From CAYLPT01 sp964385645 (lineage in GTDB: Bacteria > Armatimonadota > Hebobacteria > Hebobacterales > Hebobacteraceae), in NCBI GenBank assembly GCA_964385645.1, contig CAYLPT010000196.1:1-19788 (forward strand): a DNA stretch of 19,788 nt. Reading direction: 5' to 3'. Under the pieces are notes generated by a model that had not been told where the DNA came from, made no database searches, and worked only from the letters and a program-made list of their open reading frames with translations. The translations under genes were made by a program, and so were the position numbers. Positions 1 to 6,996 of the stretch are shown here, piece by piece. Numbering within the stretch: position 1 is the stretch's first letter; the number at the start of each line of letters is the position of its first letter.

Positions 1-186
1 GAAGCTGCCGCGCCCCCGGCCCCCGCCGCGCCGGCCCCGGCTGCGCACGCGCTGGCCCTGGAGGCGGAGCGGCACTTCCAGGAGGCGCTGAGGCACCAGC
101 GGGAGGGCGACTGGGTGGCCTATGGGCAGGCGCTGGAGCGTCTGCGGGAGACGCTGTCGCGGCTGGTGGCGGCGACCAGGGGATAG
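1..186 (+). CDS. UPF0182 family membrane protein, C-terminal end only
   Basis: The frame is open from the window edge and gives 61 residues before TAG. An Ala/Pro-rich linker (about residues 1-16) is followed by an amphipathic helix pattern containing A-L-x-H-Q-R-E-G-D-W and Y-G-Q-A-L-E-R-L. This resembles the end of UPF0182/COG1615 proteins, which are large polytopic membrane proteins of unknown function whose tail typically reads G-D-W-x-x-Y-G-x-x-x-x-x-L. Only the cytoplasmic-looking tail is present, so the membrane part cannot be checked. It lies 84 bp upstream of ruvC on the same strand, but nothing in the gap shows whether they share a transcript. The family call rests on this short motif. 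Confidence 0.6.
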   Translation, partial: EAAAPPAPAAPAPAAHALALEAERHFQEALRHQREGDWVAYGQALERLRETLSRLVAATRG

Positions 187-270
187 CCCGGGTTGGGAAG
201 CCCGTTGCGACGCGTGGTATTGTCCTGCAGGCACAGCGAAGGCCCCGACCAGGGAGGGCGTGAGGCGTCC

Positions 271-753
271 ATGATCGTGCTGGGAGTGGACCCCGGGCTG
301 GCCGCAACCGGCTACGCGGTACTGGAGGCGGGTCAGGGGCGGCCGCGCCTGCGGGACTGCGGTTGCGCGCGCAGCCCGGCCCGCCGGCCCGTGGAGGCGC
401 GGGTGCGCACCGTGTACGACCAGCTTCGGGAGGTGTACTTGCGCTGGCGGCCGCAGGTCACGGTGCTGGAGGGGCTCTACTCGGACTATGGCTTCCCCCG
501 CACCGCGATCATCATGGGCCACGTGCGGGGGGTGATCTGCCTGGCCTCGGAGCAGAGCGGGGCGCGGGTGCTGGAGCTGGCGCCGGCGGAGGTGAAGCGG
601 GCGCTCACCGGCTCGGGCCGGGCCGGCAAGGAGCAGATCCGGCGGGCGGTGACGCGCATGCTGGCGCTGAAGGCGCCGCCGCGCTCCGATCATGTGTGCG
701 ACGCCGTGGCGCTGGCCCTGGTGGGCGCGGCGCGGGAGGGCGCCGCTCTCTAG
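271..753 (+). CDS. ruvC: Holliday junction resolvase RuvC
   Basis: RuvC is the endonuclease that cuts four-way junctions symmetrically in complex with RuvAB. The protein has 160 residues, the usual family length. The RNase H-like fold is shown by G-V-D-P-G at 5-9 (catalytic D7), V-L-E-G-L-Y at 65-70 (catalytic E67) and the C-terminal H-V-C-D-A-V at 141-146. In E. coli the last motif is D-x-x-D; here it is H141-x-x-D144, the variant known from Thermus RuvC, so the metal site should still work. An in-frame TTG lies upstream at 193, but only the ATG at 271 starts at the conserved first beta strand; AGGGAGGG lies 12 nt before it. ruvA follows after 18 bp and ruvB after that, so the three probably form one operon. 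Confidence 0.95.
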   Translation: MIVLGVDPGLAATGYAVLEAGQGRPRLRDCGCARSPARRPVEARVRTVYDQLREVYLRWRPQVTVLEGLYSDYGFPRTAIIMGHVRGVICLASEQSGARVLELAPAEVKRALTGSGRAGKEQIRRAVTRMLALKAPPRSDHVCDAVALALVGAAREGAAL

Positions 754-771
754 CGGCGCGGGGGTGAGGCC

Positions 772-1398
772 ATGATCTCTTACCTCGAGGGCCGCCTGCT
801 CCAGAAGCTCGACGACCGGATCGTCGTGTTGGCCGGCGGGGTTGGCTACGAGGTGATCCTGCCGGCTGCGGCCCGCCCCGCCTTCCGAGCCCGGCGAGCC
901 GGCCCCGAGGGGGAGCCGGTGCGGCTGCATATCTCCTACCACCTCACTGAGCGCCACCCGAAGCCGATCCTGGTGGGCTTCGAGTCGCCCCTTGCCAAGG
1001 AGTTCTTCGAGCTCCTGATCACGGTGGAGGACATCGGGCCCATCGCCGCCTGCCGCGCCCTCAGCGCGGAGGTGCCCCGCATCGCCCGCGCCATCGAGGC
1101 CAAGGACGCTCGCTTCCTATGCACCCTCGACGGGGTGGGGCCCCGGAAGGCGGACAAGATCATCGCTACGCTCCACGGCCGGGTGGGCAAGTTCGCCCTC
1201 ATGCCGGAGGGGGAGCCGGCCCCCGTTGCGGCCGCGGAGGAGGACTTCCGGGACGAGGTCATCGCGGTGCTAGTCGAGCAGCTCGGGCACACCCGTACGG
1301 AGGCGCAGCGGATGGTGAGCGCGGCCCTGGCGCGCCGCCCCGACATCGCCACCGCCGAGGACCTGTTCGAGGAGGTGTACCGGGGGGAGAAAGGCTAA
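772..1398 (+). CDS. ruvA: Holliday junction branch migration protein RuvA (divergent)
   Basis: RuvA tetramers hold the junction and load RuvB. The protein has 208 residues, close to the usual 190-210. The N-terminal OB-fold shows G-G-V-G-Y-E-V (about 22-28) and an acid-pin region reading L-T-E-R followed by P-I-L-V-G-F. Two helix-hairpin-helix motifs follow, V-E-D-I-G-P and L-D-G-V-G-P-R-K-A. A linker with Ala/Glu and a small C-terminal helical domain (from about residue 155) that would contact RuvB end the protein. The sequence is clearly off-consensus: typical RuvA reads V-N-G-(I/V)-G-P-K and L-P-G-(I/V)-G-K-K. Its place between ruvC and ruvB makes the call firm. GGGGTGAGG precedes the ATG. 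Confidence 0.9.
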   Translation: MISYLEGRLLQKLDDRIVVLAGGVGYEVILPAAARPAFRARRAGPEGEPVRLHISYHLTERHPKPILVGFESPLAKEFFELLITVEDIGPIAACRALSAEVPRIARAIEAKDARFLCTLDGVGPRKADKIIATLHGRVGKFALMPEGEPAPVAAAEEDFRDEVIAVLVEQLGHTRTEAQRMVSAALARRPDIATAEDLFEEVYRGEKG

Positions 1399-1402
1399 GG
1401 GC

Positions 1403-1425
1403 GGCCGGCAGGAGCGCGGCCGGCC
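1403..1425 (+). repeat. 7-bp inverted repeat before ruvB
   Basis: GGCCGGC (1403-1409) and GCCGGCC (1419-1425) form a perfect stem with a 9-nt loop that begins with AGGAG. It fills the middle of the 45-bp ruvA-ruvB gap. The AGGAG is about 29 nt from the ruvB start, too far for a normal ribosome binding site. It may be a chance GC-rich hairpin or a control element for ruvB translation; the sequence alone does not decide. Confidence 0.35.
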
Positions 1426-1443
1426 TGCTCGGAATGGTCTGCT

Positions 1444-2526
1444 GTGACGATGCCCAAGCGCACGCCGAGCAAGCCCCGCAAGGACCGCGCGCCGGAGGAG
1501 GCGCCCGAGGTCCTCGCTCAGCCCACCCCGGAGGAGCGGGAGGACCGCTGGAACCTGCGGCCGCGCACCTTCGCGGAGTGCATCGGCCAGCGGGAGGTGG
1601 TCGAGGCCCTCGAGATCGGCATCAGAGCCTGCCGGGCGCGGGGGGAGCCCCTGGACCACGTGCTCTTCTACGGTCCGCCGGGGCTGGGCAAGACCACCTT
1701 CGCCCGCATCATCGCCAACGAGCTGGGCGTGCAGTTCAAGGGCACCTCGGGGCCCGCGCTGGAGCGGGGGGGAGACCTGGTCTCGATCCTGACCAACCTG
1801 GAGGAGGGCGACGTCCTGTTCATTGACGAGGTCCACCGGCTGCCGCGCGCCGTCGAGGAGTTGCTCTACGGCGCCATGGAGGACTTCACGGTGGACATCA
1901 TCTTCGACAAGGGCGCCCACGCGCGCATCTACCGCTCGCGCCTGCCGCGCTTCACCCTTGTGGGGGCGACAACTCGCGCGGGCCTGCTGTCGCCGCCGCT
2001 GCGGCAGCGCTTCGGGATCATGCGGGAGCTGCACTTCTACTCCGTAGAGGACCTCATGCGCGCGGTGCACCGCTCGGCGAGGCTGCTCGAGATCGAGCTC
2101 GATGAGGCGAGCGCCAGGCTGCTTGCCGAGCGCTCCCGGGGCACCATCCGCATCGTCAACCGCCTGCTGCGCCGGGTGCGGGACTACGCGCAGGTGAAGG
2201 GCGAGGGGCGGATCACACCCGAGGTCGCCGACGCCGCGCTCGCCCTCGAGGGCATAGATGGCCTCGGCCTCACCGCGCTCGACCGTCGCCTCCTCGAGGT
2301 GATCGTCCAGCAGCACCTGGGCGGGCCGGTGGGCATCGAGGCCCTCGCCGCCACCCTCCAGGAGGAGGCGCAGACGCTAGAGGACATGGTCGAGCCCTTC
2401 CTGCTCCACCAGGGGCTGCTCGCCCGGACACCCAAGGGGCGGGTCGCCACCGAGGCGGCCTACCAGCACCTCGGCGTCCCGCGCGCCGAGGCGCCGCGCT
2501 CGTCGGCCCAGCGGGAGCTGCTCTAG
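1444..2526 (+). CDS. ruvB: Holliday junction branch migration ATPase RuvB
   Basis: RuvB is the hexameric AAA+ motor that drives branch migration with RuvA. The protein has 360 residues. It begins with N-L-R-P-R-T-F and I-G-Q (37-49), then Walker A G-P-P-G-L-G-K-T (77-84), Walker B L-F-I-D-E-V-H-R-L (125-133), sensor 1 in V-G-A-T-T-R-A-G (173-180), an arginine-finger region L-R-Q-R-F-G and sensor 2 in G-T-I-R-I-V-N-R (233-240). The C-terminal winged helix has H-L-G-G-P-V-G and the family ending R-T-P-K-G-R-V-A-T. The start is uncertain: GTG at 1444 or ATG at 1450, neither with a good nearby Shine-Dalgarno sequence. The stop TAG overlaps the stop of the convergent gene in a shared CTAG (2523-2526), and a small hairpin (GCTGC/GCAGC, 2517-2530) straddles it. 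Confidence 0.96.
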   Translation: MTMPKRTPSKPRKDRAPEEAPEVLAQPTPEEREDRWNLRPRTFAECIGQREVVEALEIGIRACRARGEPLDHVLFYGPPGLGKTTFARIIANELGVQFKGTSGPALERGGDLVSILTNLEEGDVLFIDEVHRLPRAVEELLYGAMEDFTVDIIFDKGAHARIYRSRLPRFTLVGATTRAGLLSPPLRQRFGIMRELHFYSVEDLMRAVHRSARLLEIELDEASARLLAERSRGTIRIVNRLLRRVRDYAQVKGEGRITPEVADAALALEGIDGLGLTALDRRLLEVIVQQHLGGPVGIEALAATLQEEAQTLEDMVEPFLLHQGLLARTPKGRVATEAAYQHLGVPRAEAPRSSAQRELL

Positions 2527-3644
2527 CAGCCGCCCGCCGGCCCGCAGAGAGCGGCCATCATGCGCGCGTACTCACCCAGCTTGTTCAGCCGGGCGGCGAA
2601 GGCCTCGTAGAGCCCGTCGGCTGTCTCCTCGACGGTGCGCCGGTTGTTCGTGTAGGGGTCCTCACGCGTCGCCGCGTTGACCTGCTCAATCCACTCCGAT
2701 GGAATGGCGGAGACGCCCGAGAGCGCGCCCGCCAGGCCCCCCGCGATCGCCGCCAGGCAGTCAGTGTCCCGACCGAAGTTCACCGCGGTGAGGATCGCGG
2801 CCTTCGGGTCGCCTCCGCTGATGGCGAACACCGCCAGCCCCTTGGCGACGATCTCGTTGGCCTGGGACATGCCGTAGTTGAAATAGCCCCCGCCCTCGTA
2901 GTGCTCGTAGAACTCGTCCCGCATCTTCGTGGGGTCAGTGTGCTTCTTCGCCAGGGCGAGGGCGTGCCCGACCTCCTGCTCGATGGTGTCGTAGCCGGCA
3001 TAGAGGGCGCCCGCTTCGGCCCGGTAGTGGACGAACTCCCGGGCCGTCGCCAGCACCGAGTCCGCAGTCGCGCCCGGCCGGCAGGCCTCGGCGATCGCGG
3101 CGTCGTAGAGAGCCGCCCACCGCAGCCCGAACGAACCCTCCTCCATGTACACCTTGCCGACCTCGAAGGCGTCATCCGCGGCCCCCTGGGGGTCCCCGGC
3201 GTTGATGAGGCCCAGGGGGTGGGAGGCGCGGGCCATCGAGACCACGTTCGGGTACGGCCAGAGCCGCCCCAGCCGGGAGGGAGGCACGCCCGCCCTCGCC
3301 AGCTGGATGAGCGAGCGGTCGAAGCTCTCCTGCTTGTAGACCATCTTCGCCGGGTCGAGGTCTCGCAGCCACACCCTCACCAGGTCGTGCGCGTGGATCC
3401 GGTCCTGCTTCTCGATGATCGCCGTCGCCATCAGCTTCTGGCGCTCGATGCCGTCCTCGGTCGTGCCGGGCGCCCGCTCCCAGTCGGTCTCGTTCACATA
3501 GTGGCGATAGGGCAGGAGCCGGTCGAGGTAGCCGTACTTCTCCGCCACCTGCTCCCGCGACCATCCCTCCACCGGCGCGCCCATCGCGGAGCCCACCCAG
3601 GAGCCCGCGATACAGCCTCTGAACTTGTCCCTCAGCGTAACCAT
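2523..3644 (-). CDS. ADP-ribosylglycohydrolase family protein
   Basis: The protein has 373 residues and belongs to the ADP-ribosylglycohydrolase (DraG/ARH) fold, a binuclear-metal hydrolase family that usually removes ADP-ribose from proteins or small molecules. Family marks are F-R-G-C-I-A-G-S-W-V-G-S-A-M-G near residues 8-22, T-E-D-G at 62-65 in place of the usual T-D-D-T, and N-F-G-R-D-T-D at 289-295 followed by A-A-I-A-G-G-L-A-G-A. The second metal motif is intact; the first has Glu for Asp and Gly for the final Thr, so the exact substrate is open. AGGAG lies 9 nt before the ATG. It is separated by 99 bp from the methyltransferase upstream on the same strand and collides tail-to-tail with ruvB. 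There is no partner ADP-ribosyltransferase in the window. Confidence 0.85.
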   Translation of the reverse strand: MVTLRDKFRGCIAGSWVGSAMGAPVEGWSREQVAEKYGYLDRLLPYRHYVNETDWERAPGTTEDGIERQKLMATAIIEKQDRIHAHDLVRVWLRDLDPAKMVYKQESFDRSLIQLARAGVPPSRLGRLWPYPNVVSMARASHPLGLINAGDPQGAADDAFEVGKVYMEEGSFGLRWAALYDAAIAEACRPGATADSVLATAREFVHYRAEAGALYAGYDTIEQEVGHALALAKKHTDPTKMRDEFYEHYEGGGYFNYGMSQANEIVAKGLAVFAISGGDPKAAILTAVNFGRDTDCLAAIAGGLAGALSGVSAIPSEWIEQVNAATREDPYTNNRRTVEETADGLYEAFAARLNKLGEYARMMAALCGPAGGC

Positions 3645-3664
3645 GATCCTTATCTCCTGCCGCG

Positions 3665-3737
3665 CCCCTCGCCCCGCCCGCCGCCAACCCGATTCCCCTC
3701 GCCCGCGCTCGACCCCTGTTCCTTGGCTCCCCTCGCC
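3665..3737 (-). repeat. Three copies of GGCGAGGGG upstream of the ADP-ribosylglycohydrolase gene
   Basis: On the plus strand the 9-mer CCCCTCGCC occurs at 3665-3673, 3695-3703 and 3729-3737. The starts are 30 and 34 bp apart, all inside the 99-bp gap between the methyltransferase stop and the ADP-ribosylglycohydrolase start. The surroundings are C-rich on this strand, which makes partial matches easier. It could be an operator array with roughly three-turn spacing or a low-complexity leftover. Confidence 0.4.
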
Positions 3738-3743
3738 GCCGTG

Positions 3744-4514
3744 TCAGCGCGCCCGGCGCCGGGGCCGAACGGCCTTCCAGATGATCGTCCCCGGCACCAT
3801 GCGCTGGCGCTCGGGCGCCCAATAGCCGCCCCAGTCCTGCCCGCTGCCCTCGGCGACAGGCTCCGGCTCGATGATGTCGAGCACCTCCATGCCGGCGCCC
3901 CTGAGGAGCCGGTAGTACTCGCCCACGGTGCGCTGGCGTTGGCGGACCCGGGGCCGCGAGCGCAGTCCTCTCTGGACCCATCGGTAGGTGTACTCGCGGT
4001 CGAAGTAGCTGTTCTCGACGCGCAGCTCGTCCTCGGCAAGGCAGTACCAGAAGGGGTGGTCGAGGCTGAACACGAACAGCCCGCCCGGCCTCAGCACCCG
4101 GTGCACCTCCGCGAAGCAGCGCTCCAGCCGCCGGACGTACTGGAGCGCGTAGGCTGAGAAGACGATGTCCTGGCTGGCGTCGGCGATGGGGCGCAGGGAC
4201 TCGGCGTTTGCGCGGTGGAAGGCGACCTTCACCCCGCAGGCCCCCGCCAGCTTCCGCGCGAAGGCGATCTGCGCGTCCGAGATGTCCAGCCCCGTGGCCA
4301 GCGCGCCGCGCCGCGCGAAGGCGATGCTGCACTGCCCGCCCCCGCAGCCGATCTCCAGCACGCGCTTCCCCCGCACATCGCCGAGGAGCCGGAGGCGCTC
4401 CTCGCTCGGGCAGTGTGGTCCGTAGTGGACGAGGTCGGCCGGGATGCGGTTCTCCGCCTGATAGTGGGGCGAGATCTCGTTCCAGGCGCGGCGCATGTTG
4501 ATGCGGTCGCCCAT
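3744..4514 (-). CDS. Class I SAM-dependent methyltransferase
   Basis: The protein has 256 residues with a Rossmann-type methyltransferase domain. Motif I is V-L-E-I-G-C-G-G-G (52-60), motif II is L-D-I-S (76-79, with D77 expected to bind the ribose of S-adenosylmethionine), and the post-motif V-L-R-P-G-G-L-F follows. It resembles the UbiE/type-11 group acting on small molecules; the substrate cannot be read. I chose the ATG at 4514 because AGGAGG lies 5 nt before it. An in-frame ATG at 4538 would add 8 residues and would overlap the acetyltransferase stop as ATGA, but has no good ribosome site. It lies directly downstream of the GNAT gene and very likely shares its transcript. The C-terminus is a basic run (R-P-R-R-R-A-R). 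Confidence 0.85.
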   Translation of the reverse strand: MGDRINMRRAWNEISPHYQAENRIPADLVHYGPHCPSEERLRLLGDVRGKRVLEIGCGGGQCSIAFARRGALATGLDISDAQIAFARKLAGACGVKVAFHRANAESLRPIADASQDIVFSAYALQYVRRLERCFAEVHRVLRPGGLFVFSLDHPFWYCLAEDELRVENSYFDREYTYRWVQRGLRSRPRVRQRQRTVGEYYRLLRGAGMEVLDIIEPEPVAEGSGQDWGGYWAPERQRMVPGTIIWKAVRPRRRAR

Positions 4515-4534
4515 GGCGGCCTCCTGGGGAGGTG

Positions 4535-5443
4535 TCATCCGCGGCGGCGGGGCGCGGGCCTGCGGAAGCTGAGCGTGCGGTCGAGGAAGCGGAAGCCGAA
4601 GTTAGCGTAGAACAGATAGGCGCGGTGGTTGTCGGCGTCGGTGCTGATCATGGCGTGGCGCGCGCCGGCGGCCCGCATCTCGGCCAGGCCGCGGGCGAGC
4701 AGGTGCTTGCCCAGGCCCTGCCCCTGGAACGGCTCCTCGATGTGCAGGCTGCTGCAGAAGCACCAGCCCGCGAGCTCCGGCCGCCATCCCTCCCAGCTCA
4801 GCCACACCATGTTACACTCGCCCACTCGCTTCGTGTCCTGCACGGCGCGAACGGCCACCCCGGGCCCGAGCCCCTCCATGTCATCGCTTCCCTTCACCAC
4901 CACTCGGACCTCGAGTGTGAGCGGGGGGATCGCGGGCGGCTCGTAGTCCGGCCAGGCGAGGAACACCTCGCTCTCGAAGAGGACGTAGCCGGCCAGGCCA
5001 AGCAGGGGCGGCAGGTGGGCGATGCGCTCCGACAGATGACCGAAGGGCAGATGGTAGAAGGGGTACATGAAGGCGCAGTGGCCGGCCACGAGGGTGCGGC
5101 GGCCGCGGTCCCGCAGCCACCGCTCGGCCGCCTCCAGCAGGGCCTGTCCGACCAGGCGCTCTCCCGGCCGATAGGCGAGGAAGCGAATGACGCCCGGCTC
5201 CCGCTTCAGGTGCCAGTCGGCGGTGGCCCGGGCGGCGACCGCCGCGTGGACGAACCCCACTGCCTCGCGCCCCTCTCGGGCGACCAGGAGCTCCTCCTCC
5301 CGCGCGGGCTGGCGGCGCAGTCGGTCGCGGTCGCTGAACCAATGGCCGCCGATGGGAGCACAGAAGGGCGCGCCGGCGACCGCGTCGTGGTAGCGCGCGG
5401 CGACCTCCTCCGCCATGTCCGGCTCGAAGGCGACAATCTCCAC
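4535..5443 (-). CDS. Tandem GNAT-family N-acetyltransferase
   Basis: The protein has 302 residues and appears to hold two GNAT folds. The C-terminal one is well formed: Q-G-Q-G-L-G-K (240-246) is the acetyl-CoA pyrophosphate loop, preceded by L-H-I-E-E-P-F and followed by D-A-D-N-H-R-A-Y-L-F-Y-A-N-F-G-F, the classic end of a GNAT domain. The N-terminal half has a related but degraded loop (R-P-G-E-R-L-V-G-Q, 92-100), so it may be structural. The start is GTG at 5443, with GGGAGGTG about 5 nt before it. The substrate is unknown. The downstream methyltransferase begins within or just after this stop codon, suggesting joint modification of one small molecule or simple co-transcription. A promoter-like pair lies 150 bp upstream. 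Confidence 0.8.
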   Translation of the reverse strand: MEIVAFEPDMAEEVAARYHDAVAGAPFCAPIGGHWFSDRDRLRRQPAREEELLVAREGREAVGFVHAAVAARATADWHLKREPGVIRFLAYRPGERLVGQALLEAAERWLRDRGRRTLVAGHCAFMYPFYHLPFGHLSERIAHLPPLLGLAGYVLFESEVFLAWPDYEPPAIPPLTLEVRVVVKGSDDMEGLGPGVAVRAVQDTKRVGECNMVWLSWEGWRPELAGWCFCSSLHIEEPFQGQGLGKHLLARGLAEMRAAGARHAMISTDADNHRAYLFYANFGFRFLDRTLSFRRPAPRRRG

Positions 5444-5593
5444 CGAAGCACCTCCCTGCAGGCTGGTATCCCGGCGTCTACACCCGCGACGCGCGCCGCG
5501 GCAATCAGGATATCGGGCGGCAGGCCCTCGGGGGCCGAGGCCGCGCGTCTCCTGCTTGCTCGCCTGTCATCTCTCGCTCCTCGGCCGACGGGA

Positions 5594-5622
5594 GCTTTAC
5601 CCCATCCGCGGCGCGCTGTCAA
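5594..5622 (-). promoter_or_regulatory. Sigma-70-like promoter for the acetyltransferase/methyltransferase operon
   Basis: Read on the minus strand, a perfect -35 box TTGACA (5617-5622) is followed after exactly 17 nt by TAAAGC (5594-5599), which matches three of the six -10 positions including the two leading TA bases. Transcription would start near 5587 and leave a leader of roughly 145 nt before the GTG start at 5443. A perfect TTGACA in so GC-rich a region at optimal spacing supports the call; the -10 box is weak. Confidence 0.55.
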
Positions 5623-5740
5623 GCGCCGGCGCGGGCAGACGATGGTCGCGGCAGGGACGCCGCTCGCACGAGGGGCAGACAAGGCGCCTGCCCGGCGGGC
5701 CGGGGCAGGAGGCGCGCGGGGGACGCTCGAACAATGCTCT

Positions 5741-5768
5741 CGCCCGGGAGGCCCCACGCCCCCGGGCG
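5741..5768. repeat. 8-bp inverted repeat upstream of agaS
   Basis: CGCCCGGG (5741-5748) and CCCGGGCG (5761-5768) are perfect complements around a 12-nt spacer, ending 31 bp before the agaS ATG and 18 bp before its AGGAGG ribosome site. It could be a repressor operator for the sugar operon or a leader hairpin. GC-rich sequence makes such repeats fairly common, so this is tentative. Confidence 0.35.
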
Positions 5769-5799
5769 CCGACCGCCGTCACCCGCAGGAGGCCGCCGG

Positions 5800-6996
5800 A
5801 TGAACGCGCTGCAGAGGCTGCTGTCGCTGGCCCCCCAGGAGCGGGCCCGCCTCGGCCTGGAGGCGACGCCGGCCGAGATCGCGCAACAGCCCGAGATGTG
5901 GCGCGACACGGCCGAGCGCGCCATCGCGGCGCCCCTGCGGGACCTCCTCGCGCCGCTCGGCCTGCCGGGGGGCCAGGCCGAGGTGGTGATGAGCGGAGCC
6001 GGCACCTCGGACTTCGTCGGCCGCTGCCTCCAAGGGCCGGTGGGCGCCGCCCTGGGGGCCCGCGCGCTCGCCGTCCCGACCACCGACATCGTCACCCACC
6101 CCGAGCACGCCTTCCCCACCGACCAGCCCGCGCTGCTGGTCTCCTTCGCCCGCTCGGGCAACAGCCCCGAGAGCGTGGCGACGGCGGAGACCGTGCTGCG
6201 TGAGCGGCCGGCGGTGCGCCACCTCATCATCACCTGCAACGCCGAGGGCGCGCTGGCCCGCCTGGCGCGGGATCATCCCGACCGGGCGCTCACCCTCGTC
6301 CTGCACCCCCGCACCAACGACCGCGGCCTCGCCATGACCAGCGCCTTCACCTCCATGGTCGTAGCCGGGCTGGCCCTTGCCTACCTGGACCGCGCTGAGG
6401 AGTACCGGTCGCTGGTCGGGCGGGCCGCCCGCGCGGGCGAGCAGGTGCTCAAGGCCGCCCCGGATGTGGCGCAGGCGCTGGCCGAGCGCCGCCCCGGCCG
6501 GGGCTGCTTTCTGGGCTCGGGCGCGCTGCATGGCGCGGCCATCGAGTCCCACCTCAAGCTTCAGGAGCTGACCGACGGAGCCATCATCTGCCTCTGTGAC
6601 ACCTTCCTTGGCATCCGCCACGGCCCCCGCGCGGCGATCCGCGACGACACCCTCGTCGTCGGCTTCCTGTCCTCCGACCCGCAGGTGCGCCGCTACGAGC
6701 TCGACCTCATCCGCCAGAACCGCGAGCAGCGCCTTGGGCTCGCCCACCTGCTCGTCGCCGACCGCGCGGAGGGCCTCGGCGACCTCGCCGACCACGTCCT
6801 CGCGTTCGACCCCGAGGGCGCGCTCCGGCTCCCCGACCACGCCCTCCCGCCTGTGGTCACCATCGTCGGGCAGCTCCTCGGGCTGTTCGCCTCGCTCGCG
6901 CTGGGCCTGAAGCCCGACGACCCCAGCGCCGCGGGCACGATCAGCCGCGTCGTCCAGGGTGTCACCATCTACCCACGGGAGTCCCGCCGCCGATGA
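5800..6996 (+). CDS. agaS: AgaS-family SIS protein (galactosamine-6-phosphate deaminase / ketose-aldose isomerase type)
   Basis: The protein has 398 residues with two SIS (sugar isomerase) domains. SIS 1 has M-S-G-A-G-T-S (64-70) and F-A-R-S-G-N-S-P-E-S (116-125); the linker has N-D-R-G-L-A-M-T-S; SIS 2 has F-L-G-S-G-A-L-H-G (237-245), L-K-L-Q-E-L-T-D-G and the A-G-A-S-typical G-I-R-H-G-P (271-276) and R-Y-E-L-D-L-I. These are marks of AgaS, a cytoplasmic enzyme of N-acetylgalactosamine/galactosamine use that converts the 6-phosphate amino sugar to tagatose 6-phosphate plus ammonia. AGGAGG lies 7 nt before the ATG. Its stop overlaps the next ATG (ATGA, 6993-6996). No transporter or deacetylase gene is nearby, so the real substrate is inferred. 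Confidence 0.85.
   Translation: MNALQRLLSLAPQERARLGLEATPAEIAQQPEMWRDTAERAIAAPLRDLLAPLGLPGGQAEVVMSGAGTSDFVGRCLQGPVGAALGARALAVPTTDIVTHPEHAFPTDQPALLVSFARSGNSPESVATAETVLRERPAVRHLIITCNAEGALARLARDHPDRALTLVLHPRTNDRGLAMTSAFTSMVVAGLALAYLDRAEEYRSLVGRAARAGEQVLKAAPDVAQALAERRPGRGCFLGSGALHGAAIESHLKLQELTDGAIICLCDTFLGIRHGPRAAIRDDTLVVGFLSSDPQVRRYELDLIRQNREQRLGLAHLLVADRAEGLGDLADHVLAFDPEGALRLPDHALPPVVTIVGQLLGLFASLALGLKPDDPSAAGTISRVVQGVTIYPRESRRR

Larger units (their letters stand above)
5444..5799. other. Divergent intergenic region, 356 bp
   Basis: This gap separates the leftward acetyltransferase operon from the rightward agaS operon. I see no convincing gene. It holds a leftward promoter (5594-5622), an 8-bp inverted repeat close to agaS (5741-5768) and a bulged GC hairpin (GCGCCTGCCC at 5684-5693 against GGGCA and GGCGC at 5703-5715). 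No clear rightward -35/-10 pair was found, so the agaS promoter is unplaced. Confidence 0.6.

Noticed and set aside
1270..2316. Long open frame (348 codons) on the minus strand opposite ruvA and ruvB
   Set aside because: It lies wholly inside two certain genes, has low-complexity Arg/Ala/Gly/Leu composition and no domain pattern; it is a GC-rich shadow frame.
2901..4157. Open frame of 418 codons on the plus strand
   Set aside because: It runs opposite the ADP-ribosylglycohydrolase and methyltransferase genes, both with clear motifs and ribosome sites.
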